Source: Rhodanobacteraceae bacterium (GTDB taxonomy: Bacteria; Pseudomonadota; Gammaproteobacteria; Xanthomonadales; Rhodanobacteraceae). From it: a stretch of DNA of 64,000 nt. The notes beneath the pieces are model-generated. The model saw only the letters and a program-made list of their open reading frames with translations, had not been told where the DNA came from and ran no database searches. Positions within the stretch are counted from its first letter, which is position 1; every line of letters starts with the position of its first letter. The stretch spans positions 186,001-250,000 of the forward strand of contig JAEUPP010000024.1 of the NCBI GenBank assembly GCA_016790075.1, written 5' to 3'. The translations under genes were made by a program, and so were the position numbers. This document shows positions 38,001 through 46,327 of this stretch, piece by piece.

Positions 38001-39117
38001 ACGCCGGCTCGCACTCAAGCGGATGGAGGACAAACGCGACGAACTCAGCACGCGCGATGATCCGGACCTCGAATCACGCCCTGAATTTGCCGCTGAAGCG
38101 GAACAGAGCACGCTCGCCAGCATCAACCAGCAGACCCGCCGCCTGCTGCGCGCATTGACCGTAGTCGTGCTCGCCGGCGTGCTGCTGTGGGTCTGGTCAG
38201 GGGTTACCCCGGCGCTGGCCTATCTGGGCGATATCGGAGCCTGGCAGACGAGTTATGTAGCCGATGGCAAGAACGTCACCGTACAGGTCACTCTGCGTTC
38301 GCTGCTGTTTGCTGCCGTAGCGCTGATGCTGACCTGGATAGCGACACGCAACATTCCGGGCCTGCTTGAAATCGGCGTCCTGCGCCGCCTGGACGTCGAC
38401 GCACCGACGCGCTACGCGATTACCGCCGTAGCGCGCTACGCGCTCGCGATCGTCGGCACCGTGCTGGGATTGTCGTTGCTCGGCTTGCGCTGGGGCCAAC
38501 TGCAATGGATGGCCGCCGCGCTGACCGTAGGCCTCGGCTTCGGATTGCAGGAAATCTTCGCCAACTTCGTCTCGGGTCTGATCGTATTGTTTGAACGGCC
38601 GATCCGGGTCGGGGACATCATCACGATCCGGGGAATCGAAGGAACGGTCACGCGCATCCGCACGCGCGCAACCACGATCGTCGACTGGGACAACAAGGAA
38701 GTCGTGATACCGAACAAGACCTTCATCACCGATCAGCTCACGAACTGGACGCTGAGTGACACCACCACGCGTGTCGTGGTCAAGGTCAGCATTGCCTACG
38801 AGAACGATCCCGACCAGGTGCGTGCGCTGTTGCTCGAACTCGCGCGCGCGCATCCTAAGGTGCTCAAGGAGCCGGGTCCGAATTGCTGGTGTGTCGCATT
38901 GGCGGCGAACTCGCTCGACTTCGAGTTGCGTGTATTCGTCGGCACCACCCTGGAACGCAGCGTCGTGCGCAACGACCTGCATAGCGCCATCCTGCGCGAG
39001 TTCCGCGCGCGCAACATCACCATCTCCGCAACGCCGCAGATGGACGTGACCTTGCATCAGCCGGCGGCCGGCGCAACCGCTGCGGCTGCCGTGAACAATG
39101 GGATTCGCGCGGGCTAG
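35008..39117 (+). CDS. MscK-type mechanosensitive channel with N-terminal solute-binding domain
   Basis: A 1369-residue inner-membrane protein. ATG 35008 gives a clean signal peptide (MKAWLRAPALLLMLVLLTG, cut near GAAQ). Residues about 30-260 form a periplasmic binding-protein fold of the SBP_bac_3 type (IRVAPDPEFAPIDSIDANGQ, YGLAADYLRLIGERSGLRFR, LREKRVDLLSSAF, LGFAIRKDWPELKQILD). A long coiled coil (about 265-730) follows, as in the MscK periplasmic region, then about 11 transmembrane helices (from 745). The MscS core begins near 1174 (VGLGFGLQEIFANFVSGLIV, FERPIRVGDIITIRG, VIPNKTFITDQLTNW). The unusual feature is the ligand-binding domain at the front, suggesting gating or modulation by a periplasmic solute. 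Its stop shares the CTAG with the convergent nucleoside hydrolase. Confidence 0.9.
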   Translation: MKAWLRAPALLLMLVLLTGTTGAAQPLQAWREQHMEIRVAPDPEFAPIDSIDANGQHYGLAADYLRLIGERSGLRFRIVPVRTWKDALQALREKRVDLLSSAFVSPQRSEVALFSAAYLRLPCAAFVRRATDITRLDQIDSHRLAIAEQHVCREALIKQAPNARIQTYASTAKALQALAQNKADVLVGDLVTAQAAASRSGLRNQLVVLGQIGSDEALGFAIRKDWPELKQILDATLTDIDVADETRLRQRWLKDLLPEAEAGAASSADSLPASVAAAVKTTRQALAEAKPTDAQQTEAIKNLLDTAQADDERATALASELRTQRAAAATAEADAETLEQELLQDNTAALLAWRASLSERASVTQLEAQRSDERAALAGAQSDVAQLQVRVAGQHERPAQIRDELKQAQADAEKNRQPAGAEHNAPALLIEADRLRRLAALRLALARIALLEEELRNYEPLLRLESARLRLRQREVSERQHKVDALQSLILDRTRALALSLSTRLQGEAADMAQHNPLVRDVARQNATFGLELVQRVAQLAEVRESRDAYARLRRETALALKNTSERVKYSGVSEAVGLILLAERRKLQPVPVLKRKLAALQTELAQTRIALVELREAGEWLADPSVPVAAELRRLPPDAVAGDSMLRQTLYRLFATRAEVVPQLSLVQNRLADSLADAEQELTGLVQDTATLRDLLDARLLWTPSHAPLDRRVLAESVRGALDTLQPGRWWDTLRQTARLTWSEPWLLLSGSALFVALWYWRRRVPAQLDRLAQPTRRIRTDRYRLSGQALLLNLAAALPWPALIWLLSRLLARAGETGYPFADALSLAFGELVAPLYALEFLRWLNADKGLAAAHFRWSQGRRQALDLLRRWMKGAFLPVQFFLSLYFYYGEQLANADLARVVFVSASLLMAWLCWRVLAPGALWPQRSGQNEPVRARQLLRLVLTAQALGSALLAIAGYFLTAMALAAPFIESAIAFLAISVLNGMALRWLSLGERRLALKRMEDKRDELSTRDDPDLESRPEFAAEAEQSTLASINQQTRRLLRALTVVVLAGVLLWVWSGVTPALAYLGDIGAWQTSYVADGKNVTVQVTLRSLLFAAVALMLTWIATRNIPGLLEIGVLRRLDVDAPTRYAITAVARYALAIVGTVLGLSLLGLRWGQLQWMAAALTVGLGFGLQEIFANFVSGLIVLFERPIRVGDIITIRGIEGTVTRIRTRATTIVDWDNKEVVIPNKTFITDQLTNWTLSDTTTRVVVKVSIAYENDPDQVRALLLELARAHPKVLKEPGPNCWCVALAANSLDFELRVFVGTTLERSVVRNDLHSAILREFRARNITISATPQMDVTLHQPAAGATAAAAVNNGIRAG

Positions 39118-40034
39118 GCGCCCAGTGCCGCGGCAATCATGGCCTCGAACCGGGACTGGTCGACATCGAGCACGATGCGCGCGTTAGCGGCCTTGCCGCT
39201 GCGGCCATCCCAGTCGACGACGGTCGCGCCGCGGGTGAGCTGGCCACCGAGCTCGACCGCAACATGGCGATGTTCAGCGCGCCGCACGCAATCCGGGTCG
39301 AGCACGACTGCCATGGCGAGTGCATCGGCGAGCACGATACCGGGACGTTTGCGCTCGCGCATGAAGCCCCGGATCTTGTGCGAAATGGCGTCGTAGAGTC
39401 GCGCCCGTGCATCGCCTGCCGCGAGCCAGCCCTCGAAGCGCTCAAGGGCAATGCCGTGCCGCATGGTCGCCTCCCAGTCGATCAGCTCGAACTGCGGCCA
39501 GCCCGAGAACACGATATGCGCGGCCTCGGGATCAAAGCCAACGTTGAATTCGGCCGGCACCGACGTATTGCCACGGCCTGTTACGGCGCCCCCCATGATG
39601 ACGAGGCGAGCAACACGCTGCGGCAAGCCCGGATCGAGCCTCAGTGCAAGGGCCAGGTTGGTCAGCGGCCCTAGCGCAACCAGGGTCAATTGGCCGGGGC
39701 GTTCCTGGGTAAGACGGATCAGCGCCAGCGCAGCGTGCTCGGTTTCCGCGCGGCGCTGCGGCAATGGCAGACCGGCATCGCCGAAACCATCGGCGCCGTG
39801 CACGAAGGCAGCGTCGGCCGCCGGCAACACGAGCGGCTCAGCACAGCCGGAGAATACCGGCGTGTCCGCCGCGACAAGCTCGGTCAGGCGCAGGGCATTG
39901 GTGACCGTGTGCCCCAGCCCGACATTGCCGGCCGCAATCGTCAACGCAGCCACGTCGGCCTGTGCGTAAGCCATCAGCAATGCCAGTGCGTCGTCGACAC
40001 CGGGATCGGTGTCGATCAGCAATACCTGTTTCAT
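39114..40034 (-). CDS. Inosine/uridine-preferring nucleoside hydrolase
   Basis: A 306-residue enzyme that cleaves the N-glycosidic bond of ribonucleosides for salvage. The N-terminal calcium-binding motif LIDTDPGVDDALALL is diagnostic. Later motifs (VALGPLTNLALALRLDP, IMGGAVTGRGNTSVPAEFN with its substrate-binding Asn) are intact. ATG 40034 is chosen because GAGGAAGG lies just upstream; upstream in-frame starts lack this. No signal peptide is seen, so it is cytoplasmic. It converges on the MscK-like gene with a 4-base overlap. Confidence 0.94.
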   Translation of the reverse strand: MKQVLLIDTDPGVDDALALLMAYAQADVAALTIAAGNVGLGHTVTNALRLTELVAADTPVFSGCAEPLVLPAADAAFVHGADGFGDAGLPLPQRRAETEHAALALIRLTQERPGQLTLVALGPLTNLALALRLDPGLPQRVARLVIMGGAVTGRGNTSVPAEFNVGFDPEAAHIVFSGWPQFELIDWEATMRHGIALERFEGWLAAGDARARLYDAISHKIRGFMRERKRPGIVLADALAMAVVLDPDCVRRAEHRHVAVELGGQLTRGATVVDWDGRSGKAANARIVLDVDQSRFEAMIAAALGA

Positions 40035-40135
40035 GACCTTCCTCATATGCCGTCGCGACAAGCGGCTGCCTGGAATGCAGCCGGACCGGTCAGCATACGC
40101 GATACCGCGGCCAGCAGGAGTAGCGGGCTAGCACC

Positions 40136-40723
40136 TCACTCGAACGAGTCCGTGAACAACAGTGCGCTGTCCCATTCGACGTGATCGAAGTAGCAGTAGC
40201 TATAACCCGGTATGGCGGCGGCTGTCTGGCGATGGATCAGCGACACCCAGGCCGCACCGCTGCCAGGCGGTGCCGAGCGGTTGATCTCCAAGGTCTCAAA
40301 GCCGGCATTGTTCAGCGTGTTCACGGCCGTAGCCGCAAGCAGCACACCGGCACTTGTGTTGCAGTCAGTACGATTCAACACCTGAATGCGCAGTTCGCAG
40401 CTGGCATCAGCCTTGAGCTGCGAGGACACCGCCGCACGCAAGGTAAACGGGCCCGGCGCAAGCTTGACGCACTGCGCCCAGAAGTCCTCGCGTGCACCGC
40501 TGCGGTAGTTGCGTACACGGCCACTGCCGGCCGTGGGCGAGCCGACGCTGGCATCCCAATACAACTCACCACCGGCACCGCTGTCGAGGTACCAACGCCA
40601 ATTGGTCGGTGCCGGCGCCGTAACGGGATCGGTGTCGAAATCGGGATTGCGCAAGGTTGCCAAGGGCGGAGGCAAAGGCTCCATCCAGGCAGCGGCTAAC
40701 AGAAGACTGGCAAGGGCTTGCAT
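40136..40723 (-). CDS. Small exported protein with C-terminal F-x-x-x-F-E tail
   Basis: A 195-residue protein with a short signal-like N-terminus (QALASLLLAAAW). The mature part resembles a beta-sandwich (carbohydrate-binding-like) domain: LRNPDFDTDP followed by W-rich strands, GPFTLRAAVSSQLKADASCE, and a paired-Cys region. It ends SALLFTDSFE, similar to the tails of the proteins ending at 7337 and 12144. It stands alone between recG and the nucleoside hydrolase on the same strand. No enzyme motif is visible; function unknown. Confidence 0.78.
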   Translation of the reverse strand: MQALASLLLAAAWMEPLPPPLATLRNPDFDTDPVTAPAPTNWRWYLDSGAGGELYWDASVGSPTAGSGRVRNYRSGAREDFWAQCVKLAPGPFTLRAAVSSQLKADASCELRIQVLNRTDCNTSAGVLLAATAVNTLNNAGFETLEINRSAPPGSGAAWVSLIHRQTAAAIPGYSYCYFDHVEWDSALLFTDSFE

Positions 40724-40817
40724 GGGCGGCGCTCCCCGGACGAGGCGGTGGCACTATACCCCGAGCTCAGCACTGCTAACCTGCGCGGCCGTCGCGACGC
40801 TGGGACCGCACGTCGGC

Positions 40818-42899
40818 TCAGGCACCGGCGTAGCGAGCTGAAGCACCGACCCAGCGCGCAACGATTCGGTCGGCAAGCTCCGGGTAACCGGCCAGCAGCG
40901 CTTCGCCGACGCGTTGCACGCTGGGCAACAGCGCCGCATCGCGCTGTATGTCGGCGATGCGGAACTCCAGGCGACCGGTCTGGCGCGTACCAAGCATTTC
41001 GCCGGGTCCGCGCAGCTCCAGATCCTTCTCTGCGATGCGAAAACCGTCGCCGGTCTCGCGCATCACGTTGAGACGCGCCTTGGCAAGCTGTGACAGCGGC
41101 GGCTGATACAGCAGCACGCAGCTTGAGGCTATGCTGCCGCGGCCTACGCGGCCGCGTAGCTGATGCAGCTGAGCGAGTCCCAACCGCTCGGCGTTCTCGA
41201 TGACCATAAGGCTTGCATTGGGGACGTCCACGCCGACTTCGATCACCGTGGTCGCAACGAGCACGGCGATATCACCCGCCTTGAATGCGTCCATGATCGC
41301 GCTCTTTTCCCTGGGCTTGAGCCGCCCGTGCACAAGACCAATGCTGAGCCCCGGCAGCGCCGCGCTGAGTTCGACATGCGTGACTTCGGCAGCCTGCGCC
41401 TGCAGCAACTCGGTCTCCTCGATAAGAGTACAGACCCAGTAGACCTGGCGACCGTCCAGACAGGCCGCACGGATGCGCGCAATGACTTCCGCACGGCGCG
41501 CACTCGATACGACGACCGTGGTGACGGGGGTGCGTCCCGGCGGCAACTCGTCGATGATCGACACATCGAGATCCGCATAGGCCGTCATCGCAAGCGTGCG
41601 TGGAATAGGGGTCGCTGTCAGCACGAGCTGGTGCGGAATGCGTTCGCCTTCGCGCCCCTTGTCGCGCAACGCAAGGCGCTGATGCACGCCGAAGCGATGC
41701 TGCTCGTCGATGATGGCAAGCCCCAGCTGGCGAAACTCAACCCCTTCCTGCATCAGCGCATGTGTGCCGACAACAACACCGGCGCCGTCCGCCACGGCCG
41801 CCAGCGCAGCCTTGCGCGCACGCCCCTGCACCTTGCCGGCAAGCCAGATCACGGCTATGCCCAGCGGCTCCAGCCAGGCGCGCAAGGTGCGCAGGTGCTG
41901 CTCTGCCAGAAGTTCGGTCGGTGCCATCAACGCAGCCTGGTGACCAGCTTCAACCGCGTTCAGCGCCGCCAGCGCCGCGACGACGGTCTTGCCTGAACCG
42001 ACATCACCCTGCACCAGCCGCAGCATCGGCTCACTCACCCGCAAGTCGGCTGCGATCTCCGCACCGACGCGGCGCTGCGCCTTGGTCAGGGCGTAGGGCA
42101 AGGCACGCAGCAGTTGACCGCGCAGCGCGCCATCGCCTTCGAGCGCGGGAGCACGTTGCCTGCGCACCGCATTACGCAGCTGTTTCAGACTCAGGTGATG
42201 ACTGAGCAATTCCTCGAACGCGAGCCGTTGCTGCGCCGGATGCACACCGAGCAGCAACTGGGACACATCCGCATCGGGCGGCGGACGGTGCACGAACAGC
42301 AATGCCTTGCGCAACGAAGCGAGGCGCAATCCAGCACGCAGCGAGGGCGGCACGAGTTCAAGCTGTTCCTCGTCGGGCAGGCGTGCCAGCGCGTGCTGAA
42401 TCAGGGTGCCGATGCGTTTCTGGCCTAACCCTTCCGTAGTCGGGTAGACCGGCGTCAAGGTTTCCTCGACGGCCGTGGGCTCATCGCCGACTATGCGCTG
42501 ATACTGCGGGTGCACCATCTCAAGACCGTGCTGGCCACGGCGCACCTCGCCATAACAGCGCAGCCGTGCCCCCGGCTTGAGTTGTTCAAGCTGCGCGCCG
42601 TGAAAATGGAAAAAACGCAGCACCAGCGTGCCCTGCGAACCGTCGCCAAGCGCAACACGCAGTTGCGGACGCCCGCGAAATGAGCGCTCGACGGCCTCGA
42701 TGACTCCCTCGACCTGGGCCGGCTCGCCGTTACGCAGGTCGGCTATCGGCACCAGGCGCGTGCGATCCTCGTAGCGAAGCGGCAGATGAAACCAGAGATC
42801 CTGCAGCACGCTCATGCCAAGCCGGGCCAGGCTTTCGCGCAACGCCGGCCCCACGCCGGGTAGCGCGGTCAGGGGTTGCAGTCCAGGATCGGGCTGCAT
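40818..42899 (-). CDS. recG: ATP-dependent DNA helicase RecG
   Basis: A 693-residue monomeric helicase that remodels stalled forks and branched DNA. An N-terminal wedge/OB domain (about 50-150) is followed by the SF2 motor: Walker A LVQGDVGSGKT, motif II DEQHRFGV, motif III TATPIPRTLAMTAY, and motif VI near HQLRGRVGRG. The TRG region lies after it. Length and motifs are complete. It follows ridA in the rpoZ-spoT-ridA-recG order seen in related bacteria. Confidence 0.97.
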   Translation of the reverse strand: MQPDPGLQPLTALPGVGPALRESLARLGMSVLQDLWFHLPLRYEDRTRLVPIADLRNGEPAQVEGVIEAVERSFRGRPQLRVALGDGSQGTLVLRFFHFHGAQLEQLKPGARLRCYGEVRRGQHGLEMVHPQYQRIVGDEPTAVEETLTPVYPTTEGLGQKRIGTLIQHALARLPDEEQLELVPPSLRAGLRLASLRKALLFVHRPPPDADVSQLLLGVHPAQQRLAFEELLSHHLSLKQLRNAVRRQRAPALEGDGALRGQLLRALPYALTKAQRRVGAEIAADLRVSEPMLRLVQGDVGSGKTVVAALAALNAVEAGHQAALMAPTELLAEQHLRTLRAWLEPLGIAVIWLAGKVQGRARKAALAAVADGAGVVVGTHALMQEGVEFRQLGLAIIDEQHRFGVHQRLALRDKGREGERIPHQLVLTATPIPRTLAMTAYADLDVSIIDELPPGRTPVTTVVVSSARRAEVIARIRAACLDGRQVYWVCTLIEETELLQAQAAEVTHVELSAALPGLSIGLVHGRLKPREKSAIMDAFKAGDIAVLVATTVIEVGVDVPNASLMVIENAERLGLAQLHQLRGRVGRGSIASSCVLLYQPPLSQLAKARLNVMRETGDGFRIAEKDLELRGPGEMLGTRQTGRLEFRIADIQRDAALLPSVQRVGEALLAGYPELADRIVARWVGASARYAGA

Positions 42900-43013
42900 C
42901 GTAGGGATTCTCGCAAGTTCTCGAGTCGGCCTATCAACTCACGATCACCACGGCGACGCTAGTCATCGCATACGGCGCTGGCGCGTATCAAATCCGCGGC
43001 GAACGCAGTTGCC

Positions 43014-43397
43014 CTAGCCGCGCACAAGCACGAGATCAACCTCGACCTGGGCGCCGCGCGGCAAAGCGGCGACGCCGATAGTCGAACGCGCCGGATAGGG
43101 CTGCTGGAAAAACTCGGCCATGACTGCATTGACCGCAGCGAAATTGGCCAGGTCGGTCAGATAAATGCCGACACGTGCAACATCGGCGAAACTCGCTCCC
43201 GCGGCTTCAACGACAGCACGCAGGTTATCGAACACGCGGCGCGCCTGGGCCTCGATATCACCACCAATCAGTTCACCAGTCGCCGGATCGATTGGAATCT
43301 GGCCCGAGGTGTAGATCGTGTTACCGACCTGCACCGCCTGGGAGTAGGGTCCTATGGCCTTGGGCGCGTGATCGCTGGCAATGACGGTACGGGACAT
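43014..43397 (-). CDS. ridA: RidA family imine/enamine deaminase
   Basis: A 127-residue member of the RidA/YjgF group that hydrolyses reactive 2-aminoacrylate-type intermediates. Conserved features include [20 protein letters not shown], the catalytic Arg in [19 protein letters not shown] and the terminal Glu-containing strand. Full length. It lies downstream of spoT on the same strand. Confidence 0.96.
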   Translation of the reverse strand: MSRTVIASDHAPKAIGPYSQAVQVGNTIYTSGQIPIDPATGELIGGDIEAQARRVFDNLRAVVEAAGASFADVARVGIYLTDLANFAAVNAVMAEFFQQPYPARSTIGVAALPRGAQVEVDLVLVRG

Positions 43398-43433
43398 GGC
43401 TCATCCTTAGCTGTTGGGCAAGGCGGCAATTCT

Positions 43434-43511
43434 AGCCCGCATTTCCCACGCCCGTTCGTAGCGGGAGCCGCGTTCCGGCAGACGCCGTAGCAGGGGTGAG
43501 AAATGCGGGCT
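43434..43511. repeat. Long inverted repeat between spoT and ridA (REP-like)
   Basis: A perfect 12-bp inverted repeat (AGCCCGCATTTC/GAAATGCGGGCT) encloses 54 bases that contain further partial complementarity (for example GTAGCGGGAGCCGC, close to a REP-type core). The whole folds into a branched stem. It may be a repetitive extragenic palindrome or act as a spoT terminator and mRNA stabiliser. Confidence 0.55.
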
Positions 43512-43567
43512 GGCGACACGTCAGGGCCGCAGCTGATGACATCCCCGGTGACAAGGCAACCAATGCA

Positions 43568-45733
43568 TTACACCGGATGCCGGTACACGCCATGCACCAC
43601 GCCCAGCCGGCGCACACGGCGTATGACGTCGGCAAGATGCTTGCGGTTACGCACTTCAATCGTGAACACGATGATCGCCGACACGACCCCGCGATCCTGA
43701 TACACCACGTTCTCGATATTGGAATTGCTCTCGGCGATAGCAGCGGCGACTGAGGCCAGCACACCGGGCTTGTTCTGGATATCGACCCGCAGCTCGCACT
43801 TGTAGTCGCCGCTGACGTCACGATCCCATTCCATCGCAATGCAGCGTTCTGGCGACTTGCGGAACTCCGGCACGTTCGGACACTCGAGCCTGTGCACGAC
43901 GACGCCCTTGCCAGCGGACATGAACCCCATGATCTCGTCACCGGGCAGCGGATGGCAGCAGTTGGCAAAGGTCAGCACCCCGCGCTCGGCACCGGTGATG
44001 CGAATGCTCTCGGCCGTGCGCGATACGCGCAGACGTGTCTTGCCACCCTTGAGGCGCAGCAGTTGCGTCGCCACGTGTTCGGCAACGCGGTTGCCCAGTG
44101 CGATATCGGCCAGCAGTTCCTCGAGACGGCGGAACTTCTGCTCGGCGAGATAACGATCCAGCACCTCACCCGGTATGTTTTCCAAGGAAATGCCGACCTG
44201 ATCGAGCGCACGATCCAGCATGCGGTGGCCAAGTTCGACCGCATCTTCGTGCTGCAGGCGCTTCAAGTGGTGGCGGATAGCCGTGCGTGCCTTGGCCGAT
44301 ACAACCCACTCCAGCCACTGCGGATGCGGCTGCGCCGACGGGGCTGTGATGATTTCGACAGTCTGGCCGCTGCTGAGCCGCGTACGCAGCGGCGCAAGTT
44401 TCTTCTCGACGCGCGCGGCGACCGCATGCTGGCCGACCTCGCTGTGCACCGCATAGGCAAAATCCAGCGCCGTCGCATTGCGCGGCAGCGACAGGATCCG
44501 CCCCTTGGGCGTAAACAGGTAAACGTCGTCGGGGAACAGGTCGACCTTGACGTTCTCGATAAATTCCAGCGACGAGGCTGTGCGTGCCTGGCTGTCCACC
44601 AGCCCCTCGACCCATTCGCGCGCACGCGACTGTGCCGCATTGCTCTGGCCTCCGCCGGATTTGTAAGCCCAGTGCGCGGCAACGCCGCGCTCGGCGATGG
44701 AGTTCATTTCCTCGGTGCGAATCTGGATTTCAATCGGCGCACCGAACGGTCCGAACACCACCGTATGCAGCGACTGATAGCCGTTCACCTTGGGAATGGC
44801 AATGAAGTCGCGGAATCGGCCGTCCATGGGCTTGTACAAACCATGCACCGCACCAAGCGCGTGGTAGCAGCGCATAACGCCGTCGGTCACGACGCGGAAG
44901 CCGTAAACGTCCATGACCTGCGCGAACGATTTGTGCTCGTTGCGCATCTTCGTGTAGATGCTGAATGGCGATTTGATACGGCTGACGACGCGCGCGACGA
45001 TGCCCTCGGAGGCCAGGCGCGCCGACAACGCGGCCTCGATCTTGGTCATGGCTTCACGGCGGTTGCCCAGCGCGCTCTTGATGCGCGTCTCTATGACCCG
45101 GTGCCGGTCCGGATACATGGCCCGGAAACCGAGCTCCTGCAGCTCGCCCTTGAACCGGTTCATGCCCAGCCGCTGCGCAATCGGCGCGTAGATTTCCAGC
45201 GTCTCACGCGCGATGCGCCGGCGCGAAGCGGGCTCCATCGCGCCCAGCGTGCGCATGTTGTGCAAGCGGTCGGCGAGCTTGATCAGAATGACGCGCAGGT
45301 CGCGCGCCATCGCCAGCAGCATCTTGCGGAAACTCTCGGCCGCAGCTTCCTGGCGGCTCTTGAAATGCAGCTTGTCGAGCTTGGTGACGCCATCGACGAG
45401 TTCGGCGACAGGTTCGCCGAACTCCGCGGCAAGTTCGGCGCGCGTGAGTTCGGTGTCTTCCAGCGTGTCGTGGAGAATTGCCGCAATGATGGTCTCGTGG
45501 TCGAGACCCAGTTCAGCCATGATCGCGGCGACCGCGACCGGGTGCGTGATGTAAGGCTCGCCGCTCTTGCGTTTCTGCTCGCGGTGCGCATGCGCGCCAA
45601 CTTCGTAGGCGCGTCGCACGATAGCAACCTGCGCCAGCGGCAAGTAGCTATGGAGCTTTTCTTCCAGCGCGCGAACGTAGGCGGGAGGATCGCTCAACGC
45701 CGGCGCCTGCTGCGACATCAGGGCCGTATCCAC
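43568..45733 (-). CDS. spoT: Bifunctional (p)ppGpp synthase/hydrolase
   Basis: A 721-residue RelA/SpoT enzyme. The N-terminal HD hydrolase domain has an intact metal site (ILHDTLEDT; later LADRLHNMRT). The synthetase domain follows (about 240-370; YGFRVVTDGVMRCY, RFRDFIAIPKVNGYQSLHT, EIQIRTEEMN). A TGS domain (VYLFTPKGRILSLP) and a C-terminal ACT domain (YKCELRVDIQNKPGVLASVA) complete it. The intact HD motif makes it the hydrolase-competent SpoT type. GTG 45733 has CGGAG 7 bases upstream and is preferred; ATG 45718 is an alternative. It lies 54 bases after rpoZ. Confidence 0.96.
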   Translation of the reverse strand: MDTALMSQQAPALSDPPAYVRALEEKLHSYLPLAQVAIVRRAYEVGAHAHREQKRKSGEPYITHPVAVAAIMAELGLDHETIIAAILHDTLEDTELTRAELAAEFGEPVAELVDGVTKLDKLHFKSRQEAAAESFRKMLLAMARDLRVILIKLADRLHNMRTLGAMEPASRRRIARETLEIYAPIAQRLGMNRFKGELQELGFRAMYPDRHRVIETRIKSALGNRREAMTKIEAALSARLASEGIVARVVSRIKSPFSIYTKMRNEHKSFAQVMDVYGFRVVTDGVMRCYHALGAVHGLYKPMDGRFRDFIAIPKVNGYQSLHTVVFGPFGAPIEIQIRTEEMNSIAERGVAAHWAYKSGGGQSNAAQSRAREWVEGLVDSQARTASSLEFIENVKVDLFPDDVYLFTPKGRILSLPRNATALDFAYAVHSEVGQHAVAARVEKKLAPLRTRLSSGQTVEIITAPSAQPHPQWLEWVVSAKARTAIRHHLKRLQHEDAVELGHRMLDRALDQVGISLENIPGEVLDRYLAEQKFRRLEELLADIALGNRVAEHVATQLLRLKGGKTRLRVSRTAESIRITGAERGVLTFANCCHPLPGDEIMGFMSAGKGVVVHRLECPNVPEFRKSPERCIAMEWDRDVSGDYKCELRVDIQNKPGVLASVAAAIAESNSNIENVVYQDRGVVSAIIVFTIEVRNRKHLADVIRRVRRLGVVHGVYRHPV

Positions 45734-45787
45734 TGGGTACTCCGCCGAACGATGGACCAGCGTAACCTGCTGGCCCGACCAGAGGTT

Positions 45788-46081
45788 TTACAGATCGTCG
45801 GCGCCACCCTTGAGGTCGTCATCGACTTCGGCCGCCGCCCATTCCAGCGCTTCACGTTCGGCGCGCTCGCGTTCAAGCTTGTCGACCTGTTCGATCAGGG
45901 CATTGTCGACCTTGCCTTCCGCGATTTCGCGCAGAGCGAGCACGGTCGGCTTGTCGTTTTCGGCGCTGACCAGCGAGTCAGCACCTTTGGCAAGCTGGCG
46001 TGCGCGCTTGGTCGCCATCAACACCAGTTCAAAGCGGTTGTCGACGACCTGCAGGCAGTCTTCTACGGTTACTCTAGCCAT
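45788..46081 (-). CDS. rpoZ: RNA polymerase omega subunit
   Basis: A 97-residue subunit starting [20 protein letters not shown], the universal omega signature, with KRARQLAKG and a Glu/Asp-rich tail. It helps assemble RNA polymerase and, with beta-prime, forms a ppGpp site, which fits its place before spoT. ATG 46081 is supported by GAGG upstream; the frame extends further but without conservation. Usually gmk lies directly upstream, but here it is 4.5 kb away. Confidence 0.96.
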   Translation of the reverse strand: MARVTVEDCLQVVDNRFELVLMATKRARQLAKGADSLVSAENDKPTVLALREIAEGKVDNALIEQVDKLERERAEREALEWAAAEVDDDLKGGADDL

Positions 46082-46327
46082 GTGAACCTCAAAATCAAAA
46101 AAATCAGGCGCTTGGATGCTGGCATTGTAGCCGGCGCCCGCGCCACGGCGCAAACCGAAGTTTGGATCCTAAGGCCAGCGGCGGTGTACACTCCGCAGTT
46201 CGTGCGCGAATCGGGTGCTCGCAACGGTCCTGGCCAGTGTCTGCCGTTCCGGCGCCGGACCGGCTTGATTCTGTAAAGTTCGGCCCGAGATGTCCGAGCC
46301 GCGCCTAGCCACGCAGGAAGCCGTAGC

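Noticed and set aside
39114-40034. Functional pairing of the nucleoside hydrolase with the solute-binding channel
   Set aside because: They are convergent and do not share a promoter. The adjacency alone is not evidence that the channel senses nucleosides.
43892-46276. Plus-strand 794-codon open frame
   Set aside because: It runs antisense through spoT and rpoZ, both unambiguous. The Arg/His-rich composition is typical of a shadow frame.
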